Of a stretch of 64,000 nt of DNA, positions 49,256 through 58,834 are shown in pieces (position 1 is the stretch's first letter; every line of letters begins with the position of its first letter). The DNA comes from Burkholderia sp. (GTDB lineage: Bacteria > Pseudomonadota > Gammaproteobacteria > Burkholderiales > Burkholderiaceae). The stretch lies in contig CP144361.1 of NCBI GenBank assembly GCA_040954445.1, positions 434,001 to 498,000 of the forward strand, written 5' to 3'. The notes beneath the pieces are model-generated. The model was given only the letters and a program-made list of their open reading frames with translations, was not told where the DNA came from and ran no database searches. The position numbers were made by a program, and so were the translations under genes.

Positions 49256-50378
49256 GGCGTTGTTGCATAAATCGAGCGAGATCCGTTGACGTTTACGCGC
49301 AACGGTCGCGGGGCCAGCCTCCTATCAAGTCAGATTCCAGAGTAACTGCCTAATTTTTGCCAAGAAAATGCGCAAGGACATACATAAGAAAGGTGAGCCG
49401 AAGGCACGCTACCGTGTCAGGAATTGGGCGGCCTATAATGAAGGCCTGATCAGCCGGGGGAACGTAACAATATGGATAGATGAAGCCGTCCTTGCCAGAA
49501 TGCCCGATGCCATACCCACACGTGGTCGCCCGTGTGTATACGGCGATACGCTGATTCAGGCATTACTTGGCTTGAAGACCGTCTATCGACTGACCTTGCG
49601 CGCCCTGCAAGGTTTCACCCAAAGTCTGCGCGATTTGGCCTTCCCGAGCTTGCCGGTGCCGAATTACACCACGCTCTGTCGCCGGGCAAAAACCCTTGAT
49701 GTCGAACTGCCGATCCTTCGTGACAATGAACCGATCTATCTGGTTGTCGACAGCACCGGTCTGAAGGTCTATGGAGAAGGTGAATGGAAGGTGCGCCAGC
49801 ACGGCTACTCGAAGCGGCGCACGTGGCGTAAAGTCCATCTCGCGCTCAACGCGAATACAGGTCAAGTGCATCCCGCGCTAATGACGAATCAGAATGTGGC
49901 TGACGGTGACGCTCTGGCCAAGTTGCTCGACCAGATTCCACGCGAAGAACAAATCGATGTCATCGGCGGTGACGGTGCCTACGACACCAAGCCATGCCAT
50001 GCGGCCATTGCTGCACGCAGTGCTATTCCTTCGATTCCGCCACGCGAGGGTGCCGCTCATTGGCCAGCGGATATGCCCGGTGCGGCGTGGCGTAATGGCG
50101 CGGTTGATGCAATTGCCCGTGACGGTCGTCGAGAATGGAAGCAACACAGTGGCTACCACCGGCGATCGCTTGCCGAGAATGCGATGTATCGGTTCAAGAC
50201 CCTCACCGGCCACTGTCTCTGGGCGCGTCACATCGCCGCGCAGGCGACCGAGGTCGCCGTTCGCGTCGGCGTCATCAACCGCATGGCGGACCTCGCTCGT
50301 CCGCAATCCGTTCGTATCGCCTGAATTATGCCCGTCCGATGCCATGGCGTCCTCACGTTCGATTTATGCAACAACGCC
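49256..50378 (+). mobile_element. intact IS5-family (IS903-like) element, 1,123 bp
   Basis: Complete element with matching termini GGCGTTGTTGCATAAATCGA and its complement. It encodes a full 318-residue transposase and is the only copy in this window with full length and all catalytic residues. It is the reference used here for the other copies. The 9-bp flanks (GAATAGCAC, CTATTGCGT) differ, probably because of deletion in the surrounding nest. Confidence 0.95.
49368..50324 (+). CDS. IS5-family transposase, complete
   Basis: DDE transposase of 318 residues. First Asp in LVVDSTGLK (residue 128), second in [11 protein letters not shown] (202), and the YREK signature Y263-x2-R266-x3-E270-x6-K277 ([15 protein letters not shown]). 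The N-terminal domain, MRKDIHKKGEPKARYRVRNW, probably binds the inverted repeats. It likely can mobilise itself and, in trans, the defective copies and mini-elements. Only point differences separate it from the pseudogene copies around it. Confidence 0.93.
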   Translation: MRKDIHKKGEPKARYRVRNWAAYNEGLISRGNVTIWIDEAVLARMPDAIPTRGRPCVYGDTLIQALLGLKTVYRLTLRALQGFTQSLRDLAFPSLPVPNYTTLCRRAKTLDVELPILRDNEPIYLVVDSTGLKVYGEGEWKVRQHGYSKRRTWRKVHLALNANTGQVHPALMTNQNVADGDALAKLLDQIPREEQIDVIGGDGAYDTKPCHAAIAARSAIPSIPPREGAAHWPADMPGAAWRNGAVDAIARDGRREWKQHSGYHRRSLAENAMYRFKTLTGHCLWARHIAAQATEVAVRVGVINRMADLARPQSVRIA

Positions 50379-51256
50379 CTATTGCGTCTCACACTCGATT
50401 TATGCAACAACGCCGCTGGCCAATGAACGGTACCCTCGCGTGACGGAATCGAAGGAATAGCACTGCGTGCAGCAATGGCCGCATGGCATCGCTTGGTGTC
50501 GTAGGCACCATCACCGCCGATGACATCGATTTGTTCTTCGCGTGGAATCTGGTCGAGCAACTTGGCCAGAGCGTCACCGTCAGCCACATTCTGATGGGTC
50601 ATTAGCGCGGGATGCACTTGACCAGTATTCGCGTTGAGCGCGAGATGGACTTTACGCCACGTGCGCCGCTTCGAGTAGCTGTGCTGGCGCACCTTCCATT
50701 CACCTTCTCCATAGACCTTCAGACCGGTGCTGTCGACAACCAGATAGATCGGTTCATTGTCACGAAGGATCGGCAGTTCGATATCAAGCGTTTTTGCCCG
50801 GCGACAGAGCGTGGTGTAATTCGGCACCGGCAAGCTCGGGAAGGCCAGATCGCGCAGACTTTGGGTGAAACCTTGCAGGGCGCGCAACGTCAGTCGATAG
50901 ACGGTCTTCACGCCAAGTAATGTCTGAATCAGCGTATCGCCGTATAGACACGGGCGACCACGTGTGGGTATGGCATCGGGTATTCTGGCAAGGACGGCTT
51001 CATCTATCCATATTGTTACGTTCCCCCGGTTGATCAGGCCTTCATTATAGGCCGCCCAATTCCTGACACGGTAGCGTGCCTTCGGCTCACCTGTCTTGTG
51101 TATGTCCTTGCACATTTTCTTGTCAAAAAATTAAGCAGTTACTCTGGAATCTGACTTGATAGGGGGCTGGCTCCGCGATCGTTGCGCGTAAACGTCAACG
51201 GATCTCGCTCGATTTATGCAACAACGCCGCGACAATGAACTTCATTAGTACCATGA

Positions 51257-51283
51257 ACAACGCTGGCGCAAGGCCAGCGTTGT
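51257..51283. terminator. hairpin after the cbiX-like gene
   Basis: Perfect 11-bp stem ACAACGCTGGC / GCCAGCGTTGT with loop GCAAG, 31 bases beyond the cbiX-like stop. There is no clear T-run, so its role as a terminator is only likely. Confidence 0.4.
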
Positions 51284-51313
51284 CAGCGAGCGGGAGCGGC
51301 CCCCGATCGAGGT

Positions 51314-51688
51314 TCAGTCGCAAGCCTGCTGCAGGCAGTATTTTGCTATCGCATCGAGCACCGAATGCTCTTCGCCGATCGCCGTGGCACAGCGGATCTC
51401 CACGCCGAGATGCGCCGCCCGGCAAGCCTCGACAAGCTCGGGCAGGTCGCGCCGCACGTGGCTGCCCTGGCCAACGAACACAGGCACGATGGTGACAGTC
51501 GCGCAGCGGGCTGTGACATGGTCGGCCACCGCATTCTTGAGCTCGGGCGGTATCAGTTCGAGAAAAGCCAGCCCGACAGGGCCGCTAGTATGGCTGACTC
51601 GCACGCGCTCGGCCAGCCGCTCGAATGGCTCTATCCAGCGCGGGTCGCGCGAACCGTGTCCAAATAGGATGATCCCGTGTCTGCGCAT
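51314..51688 (-). CDS. CbiX/SirB-type sirohydrochlorin chelatase family protein
   Basis: A 124-residue single-domain chelatase-fold protein; family members insert Co or Fe into sirohydrochlorin. Visible motifs are GIILFGHGSRDPRW with the metal-binding His, LAFLELIPPEL, and VTIVPVFVGQGSHVRRDLPEL with a second His. The length is normal for the short form. AGGAGGGAAG stands directly before the ATG. The metal and pathway (sirohaem or cobalamin) cannot be told from sequence alone. It is isolated between IS copies. Confidence 0.85.
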   Translation of the reverse strand: MRRHGIILFGHGSRDPRWIEPFERLAERVRVSHTSGPVGLAFLELIPPELKNAVADHVTARCATVTIVPVFVGQGSHVRRDLPELVEACRAAHLGVEIRCATAIGEEHSVLDAIAKYCLQQACD

Positions 51689-52180
51689 CTTCCCTCCTTG
51701 GGGAAGGAGTTGGGCGTTGTTGCATCAACCGCGCAGTTACGCCACGCCGCACAGGGGGCGTATCCGCTGGCCAATCCGCGGCACGCTCGCGTGGCGGCAT
51801 CGAAGGAATAGCACTGCGTGCAGCAATGGCCGCATCGCATGGCGCGGTGTCTCGTAGGTACCGTCACCGCCGATGACATCAATTTGTTCGGCGTGTGGAA
51901 TCTGGTCGAGCAACTTGGCCAGAGCGTCACCGTCAGCCACATTCTGATGCGTCATTAGCGCGGGATGCACTTGACCCGTATTCGCGTTGAGCGCGAGATG
52001 GACTGTACGCCACGTGCGCCGCTTCGAGTAGCCGTGCTGGCGCACCTTCCATTCACCTTCTCCATAGACCTTCAGACCGGTGCTGTCGACAACCAGATAG
52101 ATCGGTGCGTTGTCACGAAGGATCGGTAGTTCGACATCAAGCGTTTTTGCTCGGCGACAGAGCGTGGTGTAATTCGGCAC

Positions 52181-53306
52181 GGCGTTGTTGCATAAATCGA
52201 GCGAGATCCGTTGACGTTTACGCGCAACGGTCGCGGGGCCAGCCTCCTATCAAGTCAGATTCCAGAGTAACTGCCTAATTTTTGCCAAGAAAATGCGCAA
52301 GGACATACACAAGAAAGGTGAGCCGAAGGCACACTACCGTGTCAGGAATTGGGCGGCCTATAATGCAGGCCTGATCAACCGGTTGAACGTGACGATATGG
52401 ATAGATGAAGCCGTTCTTGCCGGAATACCCGACGCCATACCCACGCGTGGTCGACCGTGTCTATACGGTGATACGCCTGATGCAGGCATTACTTGGCGTG
52501 AAGACCGTCTATCGACTAACGGTGCGCGCCCTTCAAGGTTTTACCCACAGTCTGCACGATCTAGCCTTCCCGAGCTTGCCTGTGCCGAATTACACCATGC
52601 TCTGTCGCCGGGCAAAAACGCTTGATGTCGAACTGCCGATCCGGCGCGATAGCAAACCGATCCACCTGGTGTTCGACAGCACCGATCTGAAGGTCTATAG
52701 AGAAAGTAAATGGACGGTGCGCCAGCACGCTTACTCGAAGCGTGCGCACGTGGCGTAAAGTCCATCTCGCGCTCAACGCGAATACGGGTCAAGTGCATGC
52801 CGTCGCTAATGACGAATCAGAATGTGGCTGACGGTGACGCTCTGGCCCAGTTGATCGACCAGATTCCACGCGAAGAACAAATCGATGCCATCGGCGGTGA
52901 CGGTGCCTACGACACCAAGCCATGCCATGCGGCCATTGCTGCACGCAGTGCTATTCCTTCGATTCCGCCATGCGAGGGTGCTGCTCATTGGCCACCGGAT
53001 ACGCCCGGTGCGGCGTGGCGTAATGGCGCGGTTGATGCAATTGCCCGTGACGGTCGTCGAACATGGAAGAAAGACAGTGGCTACCACCGGCGATCGCTTG
53101 CTGAGAATGCGATGTATCGGTTCAAGACCCTCACCGGCCACTGTCTCTGGGCGCGTCACATCGCCTTGCAGGCGACCGAGGTCGCCGTTCGCGTCGGCGT
53201 AATCAACCTGATGGCGGACCTCGCTCGTCTGCAATCCGTTCGTATTGCCTGAAATTATGCCCGTCGATGCCATTGCGTCCTCACGTTCGATTTATGCAAC
53301 AACGCC
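52181..53306 (+). mobile_element. IS5-family copy, defective yet recently transposed
   Basis: 1,126 bp with both termini and a perfect 9-bp target duplication ATTCGGCAC (52172-52180, 53307-53315). The transposase has three extra-base lesions: ATACGCCTGATGCAGG, AAGCGTGCGCACGTGG and GCCGTCGCTAATG. The same three lesions occur in the copy at 57715-58825. Confidence 0.92.
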
Positions 53307-53651
53307 ATTCGGCACCGGAAAGCTCGGGAAGGCCAGATCGCGCAGACTTTGGGTGAAACCTTGCAGGGCGCGCAATGTCAGTCGATAGACGGTCTTCACG
53401 TCAAGTAATGCCTGAATCAGCGTATCGCCGTACAAACGCGGCGACCACGCGTGGGTATGAGGCGTCGGGTATCCTGGCAAGGCCGGCTTCATCTACGATC
53501 CATATCGTCACGCTCCCCGCTTGATTAGGCCTGCATTTATAGGCTGCCCAATTGCTGACACGGTAACGTGCCTTCGGCTTACATGTCTAGTGTATGTCCC
53601 CTTGCGCATTTTCTTGGAAAGATTAGAGAGTTACTCTTGAATCTGACTTGA

Positions 53652-53677
53652 TATTGATCCGCAATTCGTGATCAATA
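53652..53677. repeat. 26-bp IS630-derived palindrome
   Basis: TATTGATCCGCAATTCGTG followed by ATCAATA. Flanking sequence (GACTTGATA before, TAACAGGGCGCTGG after) is normal IS5-family DNA interrupted at TA. Same length as 62206 and 63107. Confidence 0.8.
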
Positions 53678-53734
53678 ACAGGGCGCTGGCCCTGCGACCG
53701 TTGCGCGTAAACGTCAACAGCTCTTGCTCGATTT

Positions 53735-54847
53735 ATGCAACAACGCCTCTACAATACATACCATTATGCTCTAGCCTTGCCTTCGCCCCGCCGCCTCCAC
53801 TTCCTATTGCCGTTCGCCGCCGATGCTGCCTCGTCGCCGCACGACCTAGCGAGCCCGGCACTGGCCGCCCTGCTAGCCCGCGCGCGCCTGATCGAGCACA
53901 GCGCTGGCGCGGACTTCCAGCGCACGCTGCCGCATCAGCGCTGGCTGGCCACGCGCTTCGGCGCGAACCAGGGCGATGCTGACGATGCGCCGCTCGCGCC
54001 GTACATGCTACTGGCCGACGGAGGCGCGCCGGGAGATGTGCCCTGGGCCTACGTCGAACCGGTCCACGTGCAAATCGCCACCGACCACCTGGTGCTAATG
54101 GATCCGTCCGCGCTCGAGCTGCCAACAGCCGAGGCCGCCGCCCTGCTCGAGGTCGCGCGCCCGCTAGTTGAGGAACTCGGCGTGCAATTGCAGGCGCCAG
54201 ATCCACGGCGCTGGTACCTGTCGAGTGAATCGCTGGCCACGCTGGCCTGTGCCGCGCCGCTGCGCGCGAGCGGTCGCAACATCGAGATCTGGCTGCCGCA
54301 CGAGGCCTGTACTGGCGAGCGCTCGCCGCTGTGGATGAAACTGCAGAACGAAGTGCAGATGGCCTGGTTCGGCCACCCCGTCAACGAGACACGCGAGGCT
54401 CGCGGCCAGTTCACCGTAAACTCGATCTGGTTTCACAGCCAGGGCCAACTGCGGCCCGTGAGTAGCCCGTTTGCGCGCGTGCTGTCGACGGACTGCGCCA
54501 CGCGCGGGCTGGGGCTCGCTGCCCAGGTGCCGGTGGACGCACCGCCGGTCGCCTTTGCCGCGCTGTCCAGCGCGCCTGGCGAGGACGAGGCGGCCTACCC
54601 CACCCTGCTCGACCTCGATGCGCTGACGGTGCCTTTCATCCAGCAAGATTGGGCGGCCTGGCGCGAGGCGCTTGATACGCTCGAGCACGACTGGTTCGCG
54701 CCGGCGTTGGAGGCGCTGCGCGCTGGCGAGCTGAGCGAGCTGAGCTTCACGCTGTGCGGCGACATCGGCACCACCACCCTCGCCGTGACGCGGAGCGACC
54801 TCCGCAAATTCTGGCGCCGCCGCGCGCGTGCCTCCCTCTTCAAATAA
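53735..54847 (+). CDS. RpfE-like conserved protein next to recJ
   Basis: A 370-codon frame whose body (PRRLHFLLPFAADA, then WAYVEPVHVQIATDHLVL, LSSESLATLACAAPL, GRNIEIWLPHE, LWMKLQNEVQMAWFGHPVN, VNSIWFHSQGQL) matches a family beside recJ in beta- and gamma-proteobacteria, called RpfE-like or annotated as phosphoglycerate-mutase-related. Its biochemical role is not known to me. The first ATG (53735) lies inside the IS5-family right terminus and encodes MQQRLYNTYHY. The native start may be TTG at 53777 or have been lost. The stop lies 9 bases before recJ, so the two are probably co-transcribed. Confidence 0.75.
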   Translation: MQQRLYNTYHYALALPSPRRLHFLLPFAADAASSPHDLASPALAALLARARLIEHSAGADFQRTLPHQRWLATRFGANQGDADDAPLAPYMLLADGGAPGDVPWAYVEPVHVQIATDHLVLMDPSALELPTAEAAALLEVARPLVEELGVQLQAPDPRRWYLSSESLATLACAAPLRASGRNIEIWLPHEACTGERSPLWMKLQNEVQMAWFGHPVNETREARGQFTVNSIWFHSQGQLRPVSSPFARVLSTDCATRGLGLAAQVPVDAPPVAFAALSSAPGEDEAAYPTLLDLDALTVPFIQQDWAAWREALDTLEHDWFAPALEALRAGELSELSFTLCGDIGTTTLAVTRSDLRKFWRRRARASLFK

Positions 54848-54856
54848 GTCATCCGT

Positions 54857-56551
54857 ATGATTCGACTCGTTACCCGACAGGCTTCCCCCGCCGACGCCGA
54901 GGCGCTCGCCCGCCACGGCCTGCATCCCGTGCTTGCGCGCCTGTACGCCGCACGTGGCGTCACCTGCCCCGAGGACATCGAGACCGCTCTGGCACGCCTC
55001 GTGCCGCCTGCTAGCCTAAAAGGCTGCGGGGAAGCGGCGGTGCTGCTGGCCGACGCGCTGGTGGCGTGCAAGCGCATGCTGGTGGTGGCCGACTACGACT
55101 GCGACGGTGCCACCGCCTGCGCAGTGGCCGTGCGCGGCCTGCACATGCTTGGTGCCTCGATCGACTACCTGGTGCCGAACCGCTTCGAATACGGCTACGG
55201 CCTCACACCCGAGATTGTCAAGCTGGCCGCTGCGCGCCGACCGGACTTGCTGATCACGGTAGACAACGGCATCGCCAGCGTTGACGGCGTGGCTGCCGCC
55301 AAGGCGCTTGGCATCGACGTGCTGGTCACCGACCACCACTTGCCTGGCGCGAAGCTGCCCGAGGCGTGCGCCATCGTCAACCCGAACCAGCCTGGCTGCG
55401 AGTTCCCAAGTAAGCATATCGCCGGGGTCGGCGTGATGTTCTACGTGCTGCTGGCGGTGCGTGCCGAGCTGCGCCGCCGCAGCGCCTTCGACAATGCCCG
55501 GCCCGAACCGCGCCTGGATGGCCTGCTCGACCTGGTCGCGCTCGGCACAGTGGCCGACGTAGTGCGCCTGGACGGCAACAATCGCGTGCTGGTCGCGCAG
55601 GGCCTGCGGCGCATCCGTCGCGGCCACATGCAGCCCGGCATCGCCGCGCTATTTCGCGCCGCTGCGCGCGAGGCCCGTTCAGCCTCAGCCTGCGATCTCG
55701 GCTTCGGCCTGGGCCCGCGCCTGAACGCGGCGGGCCGCCTGTCCGACATGTCACTCGGCATCGAATGCCTGACTACGGACGACATCGGTCGCGCATGGGA
55801 GCTAGCCCAGCAGCTCGACACCATGAACCGCCAGCGCCGTGAGATCGAAGCTAGCATGCAGCGGCAGGCGCTGGCCGACCTGGCCCAGGTCGATCCGACC
55901 GAGGCGGCCACCATCACGCTGTTCAATCCAGACTGGCACCAGGGCGTGATTGGCATTATCGCTGGCCGGCTCAAGGAGAAATTCCACCGCCCCTCATTCA
56001 CCTTTGCGCATGCCGACGAGAGCGACGCGCGCGTCAAGGGCTCGGGCCGCTCGATCCCAGGCTTCCACCTGCGCGACGCACTGGACTTGGTCTCCAAGCG
56101 CGAGCCGGACCTTTTGCTGACTTTTGGCGGTCATGCGATGGCTGCCGGCGTCACGCTCGAGACCGACAAGGTGCCACGCTTCGCTGCTACCTTCGAGGCG
56201 GTGGCACGCGAACGGCTGTCCGAGGAGGCGCTCTCGCGCGTACTGGAGACCGATGGCGATCTCGAGGATGCGTATTTCACGCCGCAGTTCGTCGAGCTGC
56301 TCGACAGCGCAGTCTGGGGTCAGGGTTTTCCGATGCCGCTCTTCTCTGGCGAGTTCGATGTGGACTCCCAGGCGCTGGTCAAGGACAAGCACTTGAAGTT
56401 GCAGCTCACGCGCGGTCGCCAGCGCTTTGGCGCGATCTGGTTCAACCATACCGAGCCGCTTTCGGCCCGCGCCACTATCGCCTACCGTCTCGCCAACAAC
56501 ACCTGGAACGGCGTGACGCGCGTGCAGCTGATCATCGAGCACGCAGCCTAA
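54857..56551 (+). CDS. recJ: single-stranded-DNA-specific exonuclease RecJ
   Basis: 5'-3' ssDNA exonuclease in recombination and mismatch repair. The 564-residue protein has the DHH-family motifs VVADYDCDGATACAVA, LITVDNGIAS, VTDHHLPGA and LVALGTVADVV, then the DHHA1 domain with KGSGRSIPGFHLRDAL and FGGHAMAAGVTLE, and the OB-fold tail. Length and frame are normal. It follows the RpfE-like gene by 9 bases. prfB usually follows recJ in Burkholderia; here about 80 bases and IS DNA follow. Confidence 0.97.
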   Translation: MIRLVTRQASPADAEALARHGLHPVLARLYAARGVTCPEDIETALARLVPPASLKGCGEAAVLLADALVACKRMLVVADYDCDGATACAVAVRGLHMLGASIDYLVPNRFEYGYGLTPEIVKLAAARRPDLLITVDNGIASVDGVAAAKALGIDVLVTDHHLPGAKLPEACAIVNPNQPGCEFPSKHIAGVGVMFYVLLAVRAELRRRSAFDNARPEPRLDGLLDLVALGTVADVVRLDGNNRVLVAQGLRRIRRGHMQPGIAALFRAAAREARSASACDLGFGLGPRLNAAGRLSDMSLGIECLTTDDIGRAWELAQQLDTMNRQRREIEASMQRQALADLAQVDPTEAATITLFNPDWHQGVIGIIAGRLKEKFHRPSFTFAHADESDARVKGSGRSIPGFHLRDALDLVSKREPDLLLTFGGHAMAAGVTLETDKVPRFAATFEAVARERLSEEALSRVLETDGDLEDAYFTPQFVELLDSAVWGQGFPMPLFSGEFDVDSQALVKDKHLKLQLTRGRQRFGAIWFNHTEPLSARATIAYRLANNTWNGVTRVQLIIEHAA

Positions 56552-56633
56552 AGCACGAGCGGAGCGGCATCGCGACGCGAAGCCGAGCCCACCAGAACCG
56601 ATCTCATTCCCCCACGTCGGGGTTACATAAATC

Positions 56634-56974
56634 GGCGTTGTTGCATAAATCGAGCGAGATCCGTTGACGTTTACGCGCAACGGTCGCGGGGCCAGCCTCC
56701 TATCAAGTCAGATTCCAGAGTAACTGCCTAATTTTTGCCAAGAAAATGCGCAAGGACATACACAAGAAAGGTGAGCCGAAGGCACGCTACCGTGTCAGGA
56801 ATTGGGCGGCCTTATAATGCAGGCTTGATCAACCGAGGGAACGTGACGATATGAATAGATGAAGCCGTCCTTGCCAGAATACCCGATGCCATACCCACAC
56901 GTGGTCGACCGTGTCTATACTATACGGCGATACGCTGATTCAGGCATTACTTGGCGTGAAGACCGTCTATCGAC
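56634..56974 (+). mobile_element. IS5-family 5' fragment
   Basis: Left terminus at 56634 (with another bare end GGTTACATAAATC just before it) and the first 75 transposase codons, with frameshift (GGCCTTATAATG) and a four-base duplication (TATACTATACGG). It stops at CTATCGAC where a mini-element begins. Confidence 0.85.
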
Positions 56975-57077
56975 GGCGTTGTTGCATAAAAATCGAACGT
57001 GAGGACGCCATGGCATCGGACGGGCATAATTCAGGCGATGCTATTGCGTCCTCACACTCGATTTATGCAACAACGCC
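56975..57077. mobile_element. fold-back mini-element made of two IS5-family 3' ends
   Basis: 103 bp. 56975-57040 is the 3' end of the IS on the minus strand (GGCGTTGTTGCATAAAAATC...TTCAGGCGATG); 57041-57077 is the 3' end on the plus strand (CTATTGCGTCCTCACACTCG...). Both outer ends are therefore copies of the same 3' terminus and no transposase remains. Confidence 0.85.
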
Positions 57078-57367
57078 CATCGCCGTATAAACACGGGCGA
57101 CCACGTGTGGGTATGGCGTCGGGTATTCTGGCAAGGACGGCTTCATCTATTCATATCGTCACGTTCCCTCGGTTGATCAAGCCTGCATTATAAGGCCGCC
57201 CAATTCCTGACACGGTAGCGTGCCTTCGACTCACTTGTCTTGTGTATGTCCTTGCGCATTTTCTTGGAAAAGATTAGGCAGTTACTCTGGAATCTGACTT
57301 GATAGGCAGCTAGCCAGCGCGCGTTGCGCGTAAACGTCAACGGCTTTCGCTCGATTTATGCAACACC
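57078..57367 (-). mobile_element. IS5-family 5' fragment
   Basis: Minus-strand 5' region from CATCGCCGTATAAACACG to a mutated terminus (ATTTATGCAACACCCC, 57367). No complete transposase. It ends about 85 bases before tRNA-Leu. Confidence 0.8.
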
Positions 57368-57451
57368 CCCCCGTACAAGGGGTAATGCAAAAAATTATTA
57401 ATACGCTAGTTGATCATGCTATAATATAAAAATATATTTGAAATATATTGT

Positions 57452-57538
57452 GCCCAAGTGGCGGAATTGGTAGACGCACTAGGTTCAGGTCCTAGCGGTA
57501 GCAATACCATGGAGGTTCGAGTCCTCTCTTGGGCACCA
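57452..57538 (+). tRNA. tRNA-Leu (anticodon CAG)
   Basis: 87-nt class II tRNA with a long variable arm. Acceptor GCCCAAG pairs perfectly with CTTGGGC; anticodon CAG at 57486-57488; encoded CCA at the end. A TATAAT lies at 57420-57425 in an AT-rich stretch upstream, a possible -10 box. After the tRNA there is a T-run at 57582-57587 following a GC-rich stretch, which may serve as a terminator. Confidence 0.97.
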
Positions 57539-57585
57539 CATATTTTGAAAAACTGAAGCGCTCGGGTGTCTCGGGCGGCTGTTTT

Positions 57586-57714
57586 TTGAGTCAGCCCACC
57601 TTAGCGACGCTCTCCAACTGTCGATATTGATCCGCAGCCCGCCATCGTGTTTGGTCTTCTGGGCGTACAGCCCTTGTGCCAGGGTATTCATCAGCACGGC
57701 GTTGATCCATGGAC
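57586..57714 (-). pseudogene. unidentified mobile-element remnant
   Basis: 57586-57626 repeats the 41-base segment at 22911-22951. Then on the minus strand a frame reads PWINAVLMNTLAQGLYAQKTKHDGGL, which looks transposase-like but which I cannot place in a family. It contains a half IS630-type end (TATTGATCCGCA). It is followed by an IS5-family 3' end without its outer terminus. Confidence 0.35.
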
Positions 57715-58825
57715 TCGAGCGAGAGGACGCAATGGCATCGACGGGCATAATTTCAGGCAATACGAACGGATTGCAGACGAGCGAGGTCCGCCATGAGGTT
57801 GATTACGCCGACGCGAACGGCGACCTCGGTCGCCTGCAAGGCGCATGTGACGCGCCCAGAGACAGTTGTCGGTGAGCGTTTGGAACCGATACATCGCATT
57901 CTCAGCAAGCGATCGCCGGTGGTAGCCACTGTCTTTCTTCCATGTTCGACGACCGTCACGGGCAATTGCATCAACCGCGCCATTACGCCACGCCGCACCG
58001 GGCGTATCCGGTGGCCAATGAGCGGCACCCTCGCATGGCGGAATCGAAGGAATAGCACTGCGTGCAGCAATGGCCGCATGGCATGGCTTGGTGTCGTAGG
58101 CACCGCCACCGCCGATGGCATCGATTTGTTCTTCGCGTGGAATCTGGTCGATCAACTGGGCCAGAGCGTCACCGTCAGCCACATTCTGATTCGTCATTAG
58201 CGACGGCATGCACTTGACCCGTATTCGCGTTGAGCGCGAGATGGACTTTACGCCACGTGCGCACGCTTCGAGTAAGCGTGCTGGCGCACCGTCCATTTAC
58301 TTTCTCTATAGACCTTCAGATCGGTGCTGTCGAACACCAGGTGGATCGGTTTGCTATCGCGCCGGATCGGCAGTTCGACATCAAGCGTTTTTGCCCGGCG
58401 ACAGAGCGTGGTGTAATTCGGCACAGGCAAGCTCGGGAAGGCTAGATCGTGCAGACTGTGGGTAAAACCTTGAAGGGCGCGCACCGTTAGTCGATAAACG
58501 GTCTTCACGCCAAGTAATGCCTGCATCAGGCGTATCACCGTATAGACACGGTCGACCACGCGTGGGTATGGCGTCGGGTATTCTGGCAAGAACGGCTTCA
58601 TCTATCCATATCGTCACGTTCAACCGGTTGATCAGGCCTGCATTATAGGCCGCCCAATTCCTGACACGGTAGTGTGCCTTCGGCTCACCTGTCTTGTGTA
58701 TGTCCTTGCGCATTTTCTTGGAAAGAATGATGCAGTTACTTTGGAATCTGACTTGATAGGAGGCTGGCCACGCGACCATTGCGCGTAAACGTCAACGGAT
58801 CTCGCTCGATTTATGCAACAACGCC
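57715..58825 (-). mobile_element. IS5-family copy with the same three lesions as 52181-53306
   Basis: Minus-strand copy; outer 3' bases lost, 5' terminus at 58825. On its coding strand it has the same three extra-base lesions as the copy at 52181 (CGCCTGATGCAGG, CGTGCGCACGTGG, CCGTCGCTAATG) plus its own insertion CAAGGCGCATGTG near 57843 (plus strand). The two copies share a recent defective ancestor. Confidence 0.88.
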
Positions 58826-58834
58826 GTTTGTTGT

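Larger units (their letters stand above)
47881..51228 (-). mobile_element. IS5-family copy holding a nest of further copies
   Basis: The outer element is a minus-strand copy in two pieces, 47881-48199 and 50414-51228, with both termini. Its flanks are a perfect 9-bp repeat GCGACAATG (47872-47880 and 51229-51237). The break inside it is also flanked by a perfect repeat, GCTGGCCAA (48191-48199 and 50414-50422), marking a second insertion. The inner block 48200-50413 contains three more copies. Confidence 0.92.
51713..53747 (-). mobile_element. IS5-family copy split by a second copy
   Basis: Pieces 51713-52180 and 53307-53747. The 3' terminus is joined to CATCAACCGCGC with loss of about 180 bases. 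The right piece carries a 26-bp palindrome (53652). The insertion point of the inner copy is marked by a perfect ATTCGGCAC repeat on both sides. Confidence 0.88.
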
